Assembly: GCA_013339895.1 (NCBI GenBank)
Contig: JABACO010000016.1
Span: forward strand, 4,173,767-4,237,766
Source of the DNA: Ephydatia muelleri
Lineage: Eukaryota > Porifera > Demospongiae > Spongillida > Spongillidae
DNA: 64,000 nt
Reading direction: 5' to 3'
Shown: positions 48,015-64,000 of the stretch, one piece after another
How the letters are laid out: each line of letters starts with the position of its first letter
How positions within the stretch are numbered: position 1 is the stretch's first letter
The notes under the pieces: generated by a model
What the model was told of the DNA's origin: nothing
What the model saw: the letters and a program-made list of their open reading frames with translations, nothing else
Database searches by the model: none
Made by a program: the position numbers and the translations under genes

Positions 48015-50239
48015 TTGAAAGCACTACGCATACATAGTCGTTGAATGACCACTTTTTATAATGTTCAAAGCCGGACGTACCGGTCCAAACGTACATCCAT
48101 ATCACAGCATAGGTGACACTTACACCGAATGAGGTAGTTAAAAGGCATGATACTTTTTACAACATTTGCACTTTTCTATTTTGTCATTTGCAGCATTTCA
48201 GTGATGTAGATAGAGTGAATAAATCATTGTCGCCTTTCAAAAAAAATAAAGCATAGAGAAAAAAGAAAATAGGAATTTTAAATGCTCGATCATGCTGATG
48301 TACCACTACGCACATTCACACGAACGCACTGAGGTCAAATATCGCGAACCTAAGGTCGCCGATTTGTTAAATTATCAGTATGTGGAGGCTGACACTACAA
48401 TATACTCATGTAGAACCACTGAAACCACCCAATTCCAGTGTCATATATAATGACTGTAAATTAATTATTCACGCTTATTATAATTTTCAAAAACATACTA
48501 GCTTGTCATTGGTATACAAATTAAATAAACCAAACAAATGCAACATCCCACCATGCACAACACTACACCACAATATGACAACAAACCTTTCACCAGGGGC
48601 AGCAAACCTTTCACCAGGGGCGGCAAATTTCTCACCACACACAACATGCATAACACTCATCAAAGCACCACATACATCAGTTCACACACACACCATTCCA
48701 TGAAAACCCTTCCACCATATATACACAGCAATCCATCACATGACTGGTCACACATACATGCATGCTGGGGACTGTGTCCACTTTATGGGCATGGTATTGG
48801 AGTGAGAGGTCATCTGGTTGGACCTCAGGGTAGTGTTTTTGGCCTTTCTTTTGACTTAAATGATATTCATCCTGTCTTATCCACCTTGGTGGTGTGAAAC
48901 TTTTGCTGATGAGACCAAATTTACCAGTGTCAAAACAATCATGATACTGTTTTTTTTAGGACTAGATAATAAACTCATAGTTCAAATTAACAAAAATATA
49001 TGGAACGTTCTATACGAAAATGGGTCTTGTGGATTTCATTTTATAACATAAAATTTAAATCGATATATCTTCCGTAATATTAACGCTATCGGGTTCCTAT
49101 TTTTAACACAACATACCACACCATTACTATATGTGAAAATCCATTTTGGTGTCTTACACATGCGGGGTACCGACGTTACAAGGTCCGATACCCCGTAGGG
49201 TTCAAAACGGCAACATCTTCAGGTAGGAGTGTCCAAATCGGTTCAAAATAGGTACCTATGTAGAAGGGTCCTACCGCAATTGATTTGTTCTGTTCGTTAA
49301 TTTTTGCTTTATCCGTTATGGAGATACAAGTGTGCAAAGAAATTGCATATTTCCCGGGCGTTACGCGCCATTAACATATTACGAGGACGTCCGCGAAGCC
49401 AGTCGTAATACGTTAATGGCGCGTAACGCCCGGGAAATATGCAATTTCTTTGCACTCTTGTATCTCCATAACGGATAAAGCAAAAATTAACGAACAGAAC
49501 AAATCAATTGCGGTAGGACCCTTCTACATAGGTACCTATTTTGAACCGATTTGGACACTCCTACCTGAAGATGTGGCCGTTTTGAACCCTACGGGGTATC
49601 GGATCTTGTAACGTCGGTACCCCGCATGTGTAAGACACCAAAATGGATTTTCACATATAGTAATGGTGTGGTATGTTGTGTTAAAAATAGGAACCCGATA
49701 GCGTTAATATTACGGAAGATATATCGATTTAAATTTTATGTTATAAAATGAAATCCACAAGACCCATTTTCGTATAGAACGTTCCATATGACAACTTATT
49801 TCAAGTAAATTATAATTAGTGCTTTTTTTTAAACCATGGTATTGAACAAGTAATCTGATGAAGTTATTTAGGAGGTGAATATTAGGGGGAGGGGATTTAA
49901 CCAACATAATAATTCAAGACATTGTGAACTGGTGGTCCCTTATCATTATTGTTTTTGACATCCATACAGGTGTACGATTTTTTTAGCACTATCCTTATCA
50001 TCACATGATGCAATAGTGGATCTGGAGGAGGGAGGGGTGTGCAAAACTAGCCCACCTGGCAATGCAGGTTCTGCATGTAGTGAACATATGTGTGTTCACT
50101 AGGACAATATTTATCCATATTGTAACACTGAAAAATGAATTAAAGAAGCATTACATTACAAATCAGCACAAGGATAAAACTTCTACAACTACATGTTTCT
50201 GTGGCTGCATCTAATAATATTTCCTGCTCCATTGTACAC
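48015..50239. other. Spacer dominated by a giant palindrome
   Basis: Between the VWC gene and the 3' end of annexin copy A. It contains a 21-nt tandem duplication with core TTTCACCAGGGGC (about 48586-48628), the 792-bp palindrome, and a dispersed repeat (49897-49926) that also occurs at about 45934. No gene is recognised. Confidence 0.5.
48998..49789. repeat. 792-bp near-perfect palindrome (two arms of about 390 bp)
   Basis: The left arm from ATATGGAACGTTCTATACG runs to about 49388. The right arm is its reverse complement, ending CGTATAGAACGTTCCATAT at 49789. Widely spaced checkpoints (outer ends and CCCGGG at 49353/49429) give the same symmetry centre, 49393.5, so the arms contain almost no net indels. 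Only occasional mismatches are seen. The spacer is about 15-20 bp (CGAGGACGTCCGCGAAGCC region). There is no coding capacity. Confidence 0.97.
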
Positions 50240-56403
<6,164 letters not shown>

Positions 56404-58294
56404 TTTTGTTTCGTTATTCGTGACCTGCGGGGGATACAGTCATTAATTTCATTACGATTTCATTGCACCCTTGAATTGGCAATGAATCCCTGCTTGGACG
56501 TAGCACGCAGGGATATACATAGATTGGAAAATGAGGTTATTTAACGAATACAATACTAGTCCACATGTACGCGTTGCGCTCAAGGGTGACTTTTAAAGTT
56601 TCGAGATCTAGTCAAAGTCTGGTGGAATGCGATTGAATGTGAAAATTCTACTTTTAGACTTACGTTATAGGCCCCCCCCCCCCCCCCCCCCCCCCAAAAA
56701 TAAATAAATAAATAAATAAACTTCCAGTCTCCTTAAGCTTTCGTTAATAAGAACTCAAGAAGCCAAGCGCGCCGGGGCATGCATCAAACTACCTGGCAAC
56801 ATTCCACAGACTGTCTTTCACAGGTATCAGGTGTAGGTAGAGAGTGAGTGATTTCCTCATCGCGCTAGCGTGTCATTCGCGCTTGAGCTTCGTTCTTATC
56901 ACGATTTTCGATTCCGCGATCTTTGGCTATAGATTACGGAATTGTTTCCCTTGACCAAGGGTCGTTTTATACAGAGCTTAGCCTCTACTACATGCAGATC
57001 GATGCGTGGCTGTTGGTTTGGAAGCCTACGGTTGTATTTTTATTTTGATTGATGTGCCAACCGCAAATTAAAAAAGGAGGCATTGGGCCAAAAGTGCACC
57101 AAAGGCAACGCTACCATTATGGGACGTATTCGACGATTAGGCTTCATTTTTTAGTACATCAAAGTTCAGTTCCAGGCTTAGAAATGACACCAGGGAGTAA
57201 CGGTCGCATTCATACTAGAACTGTACAGGCACTGAGATGATCGTGAGTACACGTGACGTGTTTGCACTACAACGCCCTGATCGGTTTAACAGTTAACACG
57301 TAGCATAAGGAGTCTGCCACTAACCTGAACAAGCGGCACTTGAGATTTCAATACGTACTTGCACTTGAAGAGGCACCGAGATACTTGTACCTTCCTTATA
57401 AAGGATTGCGGGTGTGGCAATGAAATCAGGAAATGTTCCGTGTACAATTAACCACCAAAATTTTTTACAAGCATGTGATTACGATTTGTACCACCACCGA
57501 CATAAAATATGACCATATACGGGTGGCGCTGCACAAGGCGCTGTCATCTCCTACGCAGATTTACCCTGCTTGTCTTGCGTTCCAGACCCTTTGCTTGTCA
57601 ATGATTAATCCTTTGTTCTAAGGCGCACCATAGATCGTTCTTTCTCGAATTTTGCAACAAATTATCTGCCTTTTTCAGCTTGTTTCATATTTTGATGGCA
57701 TTTGATAGCTCTCGTTGGTGTGGGCCATCTAATACGCTTCTCGTACGCGAACACACATGTATGGTATAGTTGAATTAACGTGTCACGCTTCTAATACTAT
57801 ACATACATACTCTATATACAAAGTCCTGTCCAGTCACGTTAGCACGAACCATACATACATATGGTCAGCGTGACATCATTTGTGGACGCTCCCCTACACC
57901 CATCTACGAACGCCACAGGTGTTAGCGGACCCGCGATAACTAACGTGGGTAGCTCTAGCTTTAGGATATATTTGGCCTTTATACTATCTTACCCCCCCTT
58001 ATCGTGGGATGGTAAACTACACAACCAAAAATGTACGTGTCCGTAACGTGAGCGCTGCCGATCGGAGGTGTTACGATGGCATCGCCTGGGAGGAGTTTAG
58101 TTTATTCATATATATATATATATAGGAGCGTAGCGGACTGTACACGCAGGAGTACCGGAAACGTGGTTCTGCCCATCGGAGGTGTTACGGAGCGAGTCCG
58201 TCAAACTTTTGGTTGTGTAGTGCCGAATCACATCATCCGCAGTACGTGCGCACGTGCAACGCTGCTACGCGTCGCGTGATAATGCGTTCTGCCC

Positions 58295-58327
<33 letters not shown>

Positions 58328-58466
58328 GAGGGCGTACCAATGGGGACGAGGGGCGAGGATACGCTTGCTGTCTACTACTATAAAAATCCAACACCTATGT
58401 CACTGTTTATTATAAACGTGTATATAAACGTCGGACTGTCTTGCATCTTGTTTTCTTCGTAGCAAG
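56404..58466. promoter_or_regulatory. Divergent intergenic region between the annexin copies
   Basis: 2.06 kb separates two head-to-head start codons and must contain both promoters. It holds a poly(C) run with (AATA)n (56672-56720), a poly(G) run (58297-58326), a short (TA)n, and a repeated ATCGGAGGTGTTACG motif near 58058 and 58171. No other gene was seen. The short frames at 57049-57240 and 57861-58046 have no supporting features. Confidence 0.6.
58379..58386 (+). promoter_or_regulatory. TATA-box candidate of annexin copy B
   Basis: TATAAAAA ends 80 nt before the annexin B ATG, allowing a start site near 58410 and a short 5' UTR. The poly(G) run lies directly upstream. Confidence 0.6.
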
Positions 58467-61400
58467 ATGGCAAGCTCTCAGGTACGAACGTTAACTTTGG
58501 GGAGAGTCTATTTTAATAGCACACATGACCTGTGCTCATCCCTTACAAAACTACAGGGTAGTCACGGAACTGTCAAGCCCGCTACTCACTTTGACGCTGA
58601 GGCGGATGCCGCGGCTCTCAGGAAGGCTATGAAAGGCATAGGTACTGTATAAATATGTGCAACATATTTTGTTAGGTTGCGCGGTGACGGTCTGCATGAA
58701 TGGCCACTTCATGGGATACGAAATGTTTGGTTCATTGTCCTACATATAGGTACTGATGAGGCAGCCATCATCCACATCGTTGCCAACAGAAGTAACGCAC
58801 AGAGACAAGACATCAGGCTAAAATTCAAGCTTCTGTTTGGAAGGGTAAGTTTATCAACATTCAAGTTGCGCGTAAACAGAATGGCGATACGAAGTAACCT
58901 TAATCATTGTGTATGTAAATGACAGAAGGTAAACATGCAGCTTTGTGTGCAGGCTCGATGTATAGGTGCTTAATGTACCAAGCAGAACATCATAACATTT
59001 CAACTGCAATCTTTTTTCTGGAAAATCTTTGTGCATATCAGCAGATAGAAAGGCATTTTGAACTAAAACCAGCCTTCAACCAGTGAGTGCGACCTTTAAC
59101 CTCACTCTGGACAGAAAGCTAGGCATGGGTGTTTTTAGTTATTTGTAAGAAGGAATGTGGAGGAGGATATGTAAGCTACTGTACTACTGCAATAGAGGTT
59201 ACAGTTCCTTTAGTAAAATGTGTAGTGCCAGCAAGTTCACACCTTTGGTGCCAAGTAGGCACATGACCTGGAAAGCATTCAGAAGGCTCTGTTCTATATT
59301 CAGTGTGTTGAAAGATCATTTCTAATATATTTCTGTGACTGGGTGAGCGTGTTACATAGGCAACTTACAACTCCTGCAACGTTGATATGCTTTATCTTTA
59401 TAACTTTGTTACAAAACGATTTTTATAAAATCCTTTTACGAAAGACTGAGAACAAGTACATGCATATAAGTTTGATCATATGTGTTCATCCAAAGCACTT
59501 ATCACCATGCTTGTATTGTCCTTTGTGGCCAGGATCTGATGGCAGACTTGCACTCTGAATTGGGTGGACATTTGAGAACAACTGTCCTTGCATTGATGGA
59601 GCCAAAGGCTGTCTATGATGCACAATGCCTCCGCAATGCCATGAAGGGTCTGGGGACTGATGAAAGTGTGCTGATTGAGGTCTTATGCACCAGGACTAAC
59701 CAGGTGGGCATTCATTTGATGCAACACATTATCAACTCAACACTCTGTGCAAACTATATAGGAAATCAAAGATATTGTGGCTGCATACAAAACAGGTAGG
59801 TGTCCTAATATTGCAACTGCTTGCAGCAAAGATGGACACCACACATGGTGTTGATACGAACATTAGCAATGATGACAGCTCTAGTATGACATGCTCTGTG
59901 TCCATTTCAGCATTCCCTGGCAGAGATCTTGAGAAGGATGTCATGAGTGAGACAAGTGGCAACTTCAAGAGGCTGCTTGTAACTATGTGTCAGGTAGGTA
60001 TGGCTGGCACTACACGTGGTGCCCAGACCATCTCATCGGTTCTCTTACCCTCTCCATGCAGGGTGCACGTGATGAGTCTCCTTCAGTGGACCATGAGAAG
60101 GCCAAGAGGGAAGCCCAGGAGCTATTTTCAGCTGGGGAGAAGCAGTGGGGTACTGATGAATCCAAGTTCAACTTCATTATTGGAAGTCGCAGCATCCCTC
60201 AGCTGAAGGCCACCTTTGATGAGTACACCAAGGTCAGTTCATTCCTTTAGGGCAGTGACATTCAAACAGAAACAAGGATGTGCACGTATCCCAGTCTTTT
60301 AATAATAGTAACAGTATACTGTCTGTTATCTTTGCATTGGCAGTGTTTATAGTGCCCAATCGCCAATCGCCAATTTTGCAGTTGCCATAATATTTTACCT
60401 ACCATTTGCTGCACCTTGCAATCTGAACACAAATTGCCTAGATCCATTTGCAGTACCCTATTGTTTTTGAAATGATATGCATAGTAATAAACTACTGCTA
60501 GCAAAGAACCTACTACTTTATTTAATCTACTAATGTAGGTCATGAAATAGCCAAGCTTTCTGGCATTTATATTCAATAGTTAACTCTTTCATGGGCAACA
60601 GAGCAATATTGCGCTGCAGGTGCTATACTAAAGCCACTCTGTTTATCTAAACTGTTAACACTTTTGTAGTGACAACACATTTCAAAAGTTGTTTCCTGAT
60701 CATATTAGCGTAAGTTGTTTACAAACTAGGTTTTCCTGCAGCACGGAAACGCGGAATGGAAATAATTGGCTTCCTCGCGGAAGAGTTAACTAGTGAATTG
60801 AATTGACTCTGCATGAAATAAGGCTGAGATTGAGATGAAGTGCATGGAACTGACTCAGTGCTAGTTTTGCACAATAATAGCTACGTTTGAAAAAACGTTA
60901 TTTTATTTTTAAAATGCTATTGTTGTAAGAATAATCTTTTATCAAATTAGTGCGCACTGCTGCAATCTTGTAACTACGCTTTGTGGTAATTTGTTCTGAC
61001 ACAGATAGCACAACGAGACATATTTAGCTCCATTGACCGGGAAATGTCTGGTGACCTCAAGAAGAGCTTCAAGACCGTAGGTAACTCAGTGTGTGCTGAT
61101 GTATTGGGTAGGTGGGTGGGTGGGTGGGTGTTAGTTCCAATTACACCCCTCCACACACTTTGTAAAATTCCATGCAACTGCTACACTGCAACTCCTCCTA
61201 CACACACAGTGCAGTGTGCCTACAGCCGTCCAGCCTACTTTGCTGAGAGGCTCTACTACTCTATGAAGGGTGCCGGGACTGATGATAGTACACTAGTCAG
61301 AGTGGTAGTGTCACGCAGTGAGGTAGGTACAGAGTGTGTCACGTTTGTGCATTACTATTACCCAGTATATAGGTTAATGGATAGATAACTAATCTCTGCA

Positions 61401-61481
61401 TTATATGCACACATGTATATAGACATGAAATAAATAAAAATTTTACGGATTCTATTATATTAACTATAATCCTTCTTCCTC

Positions 61482-61518
<37 letters not shown>

Positions 61519-61652
61519 TTCCCAAGAGTGATATGGTTGAAATCAAGCAAAAGTTTCTGGAGCTATACCACAAGACTCTGGGCACAATGATTGAAGGAGA
61601 CACATCTGGGGATTACCGCAAACTGCTACTAGCCATTGTTGGTCCCCATTAA
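58467..61652 (+). CDS. Annexin, copy B
   Basis: Ten exons: 58467-58481, 58557-58641, 58750-58844, 59533-59703, 59762-59795, 59911-59993, 60062-60232, 61005-61080, 61210-61322, 61527-61652. They join in frame to 322 residues, each exon identical in length to its partner in copy A. Repeats 1-4 carry [47 protein letters not shown] and [18 protein letters not shown]. The C-terminus is [15 protein letters not shown]. Exons 4-8 are almost identical to copy A at the DNA level, including introns 4-6, while repeat 4 (exon 9) differs at many sites. The last intron ends in a 36-C run that forms the polypyrimidine tract. Cytosolic, membrane-binding; the partner is unknown. Confidence 0.95.
60584..60785. 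mobile_element. TTAA-flanked MITE, copy 2
   Basis: In intron 7 of annexin B. It starts TTAA-CTCTTTCATGGGCAACAG, sharing AGCAATATTGCGCTGCAG and AAGCCACT with the element at 40774, and ends GCGGAAGAG-TTAA. It is shorter (about 200 bp) and does not keep the full foldback body. Confidence 0.8.
61483..61518. repeat. Poly(C) run in a 3' splice site
   Basis: 36 consecutive C's followed by TTCCCAAG and the last exon of annexin B. It occupies the polypyrimidine tract position. Confidence 0.95.
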
Positions 61653-63480
61653 GTGTACAATGGAGCAGGAGATATCTTGCTGCAGGAAATTAGCATATGC
61701 TTTACTCTTGTTTGGTATGTTATGTGCTTAGTGCATCAATTTCATGTGTAGAAACATTTATGTAGTAAGGCTTTTACTGGATTGGAAAATAGAACATGAT
61801 GTGCACATGGGGCAGTGTGTATACATTTCAAATAGGAGTTGGTTGAACAAATGCATGTTAGTGCAATTCAGCACTGACATGCATATGCACTCAAAATGAA
61901 AATATCTGGTGCTTGCTTCAAGCATAAAATATGGGGATCCTGACAGCGACCAGTTTAGCACCAGCTAGTGAGTAGATATTAGAATAATGATCGATCCAGA
62001 ATTAAGACAGTAATGAAAGGAGGATCTATGAAGAGGGTTGTGGGTGTGTAGTTGAGTGAGAGAAGATGGAGACAGGTCTATATGAGTGAGTAGAAGGAAG
62101 GTGAGTAAGATGGCCTCGGGCCTGAGTCGGTGAAGTGGAAGGAAAGGTAAGTGTGGAGAGGGCAGAGAGCTAGGTGCGGATGTGGAGAGGGGAGAGAACT
62201 GGGTGTGAATTTCAAGAGGGGAGATGAGTGTAGAGAAAGATGAATCAGAGAATATAGGAGTGTGAGATAGAGGGTGAGAAGAGGGAGTCAGAGCTGGGGT
62301 ATTCCCCCCCCCCCCCCCCTCACCTTTACTGAGCAAAACTATTATTCACGGCAATCAGTTCTTTTTGCTCAATCGTTGTTCCAGGTGGACCATATCAGTA
62401 ATTCCGTGCTGTACAGCCGGCGTGGCTGCAGTGGTGTAAGGGGTTTGTACTAGCCGACCGTGACCTGCCACACCCACATAATTACATTTCATAGTCTTAC
62501 ACTGAGGTGGATGTGGAGATAGTTTTGTAGATGTTAAGGAGGTGAGTGAGGAGAGGGTAGGTGGTAAAGTGAGGGATATGGTATGGAGAGAAGAGTTGCA
62601 GTGAAAGGAAGGTGCGGAGAGGGAGAAGGGAGCTCGGATGCAGAAAGATGGAGAGTGGAAATGGATAGAAGAGTGAAAGAGAGTGAGAAGAGCTGGGTAT
62701 GGAGAGGTGAGTGGAGAAGGGAGGTAAGTGAGGAGTGAATTAGAAGACTGGAGTGGTACAGTAGGGTGAAAATGGGGGAGAGGGGAGGTGTGGAGAGAAG
62801 AGAGCTGCAGAAGTGAGTGAAGGTGGAAGTGGGACTGGAAGTGTGTGAGGTAAAGAGAGGTGGGTGTGTATATGGAGTGAGTGGAGGGAGAATTAGCTGA
62901 TGTGGAGAGAGGTAAGTGATAGTGGGTGGAGAGGGCATGAGGGAGGCAGTTTAGAGAGGGAAAATTGATGTGGAGGTGAGCAAAGAGGTGGGTATAAAGA
63001 AGGGAGATAGGTGAAGAAAGAAGAGGTTGGGTGTAGTTGATTGTGGAGAGGGAGAGGGAGAGGGGAGGGAGTGAGAAGAGGGGAAAGGCAAAGAAAATGG
63101 ATGTGTGTAATGAGAAGTGAGTGAGATCAGTGGAGGAGTAAGTGAGGAAGATGGGACATGAGTCAGGTAAGGTGCAGAGGGGATGTAAGGGTAGAGAGAA
63201 GATGAAGTGAGGATATGGAAAGAGGGGACATGAGTGGAGAGGTAGGTGCAGAGAGGGGTCAGTGGAAAGGTGAGACAGGTGAGGTGGGGAGGTGAGACAA
63301 GATGGTGTTAAGATGGATGTGTACAGAGAGTTGAGTGAGAAGTGAGAGGAAGGTTGTCTTGAGAGGGAATGAATGAGGAGAGGGAAGACGGATGAGAATC
63401 AGGTAAGGTCGAGAGGGGAATGGATGTAGAGAGTGAGGTGAGCGGATCTTAGTATTAGAGGGGTATGGTAGTCTCAGACG
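61653..63480. repeat. Purine-rich degenerate satellite region downstream of annexin B
   Basis: After about 300 bp of ordinary 3' flank, 62020-63450 is strongly A/G-rich on the + strand with recurring GAGAGGGGAGGTGAGTG-like phrases, interrupted at about 62304-62510 by a poly(C) run and a unique segment. Minus-strand Ser/Pro/Leu-rich frames across it are compositional artefacts. No gene is visible. Confidence 0.8.
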
Positions 63481-63530
63481 GTTGTATTGTTTGATGTACT
63501 GTCATTGACACTGGCGCTCCATCGTATTAG

Positions 63531-63874
63531 TACCGGGATGTTGCCTCTATCCTATCGTCAGCTGAAGAAGAAAAGAAGAGGAAATGCAATGATGCAGCAG
63601 AAGCACGGCGTGCTTTATTTACACCACTAGTTGTATCCGTTGATGGAGTTTTGGGCCGAGAAGCAGAGTGTTTCATACAACTCCTTGCTGACAAAATAGC
63701 TCAAAATAGGAAAAAAAAGCATATGCTGAAGTTGCAGGATGGATACGAGCCAGGCTGTCCTTTGCCATTCTAAGGGCCACCAATGTATGCCTTCGAGGAT
63801 CCAGAACCAAATGGAGAAGTGGAACAGGATTTGATGATGGAGCTGGACTACTGGACCTTACATGTACATGTTGA
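63531..63874 (+). pseudogene. Retroelement polyprotein C-terminal remnant, frameshifted
   Basis: Frame 1 from 63531 reads YRDVASILSSAEEEKKRKCN and later TPLVVSVDGVLGREAECFIQ. After the A8 run at 63711-63718 the sense passes to another frame: AEVAGWIRARLSFAILRATN, then CLRGSRTKWRSG. This pattern (SxDGxxGxEA...F...LA, then RxRLSFAxLRxxxxCxRGSR) is what I remember from the end of reverse-transcriptase ORFs of invertebrate and fish retroelements. The shift could be decay or a homopolymer error. No RT catalytic motif lies inside the window upstream, so it is a 5'-truncated copy. Confidence 0.55.
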
Positions 63875-63876
63875 GA

Positions 63877-63878
<2 letters not shown>

Positions 63879-63909
<31 letters not shown>

Positions 63910-63932
63910 TTGTGTGTGTGTGTATGCCTAGG
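63879..63932. repeat. (GT)n microsatellite
   Basis: Slightly interrupted GT repeat just after the retroelement remnant. It could mark the 3' junction of a LINE-like insertion. Confidence 0.9.
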
Positions 63933-64000
63933 TATAAATGTGTGTTTGTGTTTTTATCTACATGCTGTTATCTTTTGCAAATTGGACCATTTTCATGTAT

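Noticed and set aside
48860-49051. Frames at 48860-49051 and 49710-49907 sharing NKNIWNVLYENGSCG-like and related peptides
   Set aside because: They arise from the two arms of the giant palindrome and carry no domain signature.
62400-62480. Possible tRNA-like segment (GGCTGCAGTGGTGTAAGG)
   Set aside because: The A box is weakly matched but no B box or cloverleaf is visible, so it is not listed as a tRNA or SINE.
61965-62938. Ser/Pro/His-rich minus-strand frames of 123 and 134 codons
   Set aside because: Compositional artefacts of the purine-rich satellite DNA.

Overview
This is a window of nuclear DNA from an animal. All protein-coding genes but one are split by GT-AG introns. Several are clear one-to-one relatives of animal genes: cytosolic alpha-mannosidase MAN2C1, ribosomal protein eS24 (RPS24) and the APC/C subunit ANAPC2. 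The proteins are recognisable but diverged, several encode cysteine-rich secreted or surface modules, and introns are short to moderate and crowded with the palindrome TACATGTA. I read this as a marine invertebrate, plausibly a sponge or another early-branching animal; the species is an inference and is not shown by the sequence.

Layout. 338-4858 (+): a signal-peptide protein with four C-x2-W-type repeats, an EGF/follistatin-like exon, four TIL-like cysteine modules and one transmembrane helix. 5877-28723 (+): MAN2C1, at least 34 exons, with a secreted Ser/Thr-rich protein gene nested on the opposite strand in one intron (18009-18940). 28724-32857: a mobile-element-rich spacer holding a 1.25-kb TTAA-flanked terminal-inverted-repeat element, a pair of 95-bp direct repeats and a tRNA-like SINE head. 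32858-34635 (-): RPS24, head-to-head with ANAPC2 (34803-45638, +) across only 167 bp. 47325-48014 (-): a single-exon VWC-type secreted protein. 48998-49789: a near-perfect palindrome of nearly 800 bp. 50240-56403 (-) and 58467-61652 (+): two complete 10-exon annexin genes in divergent orientation, an inverted duplication whose central exons and introns are nearly identical. 61653-64000: purine-rich satellite-like DNA and a frameshifted retroelement C-terminus.

The genes do not form one pathway. Housekeeping genes (free-oligosaccharide trimming in the cytosol, translation, ubiquitin-dependent mitosis) are interleaved with a surface receptor-like gene, secreted cysteine-rich genes and a membrane-binding annexin pair. 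Exon-intron models were built by hand from homology to remembered family members, reading frame and splice-site consensus. One conserved MAN2C1 exon carries an apparent 1-nt deletion, and one short MAN2C1 exon could not be placed.
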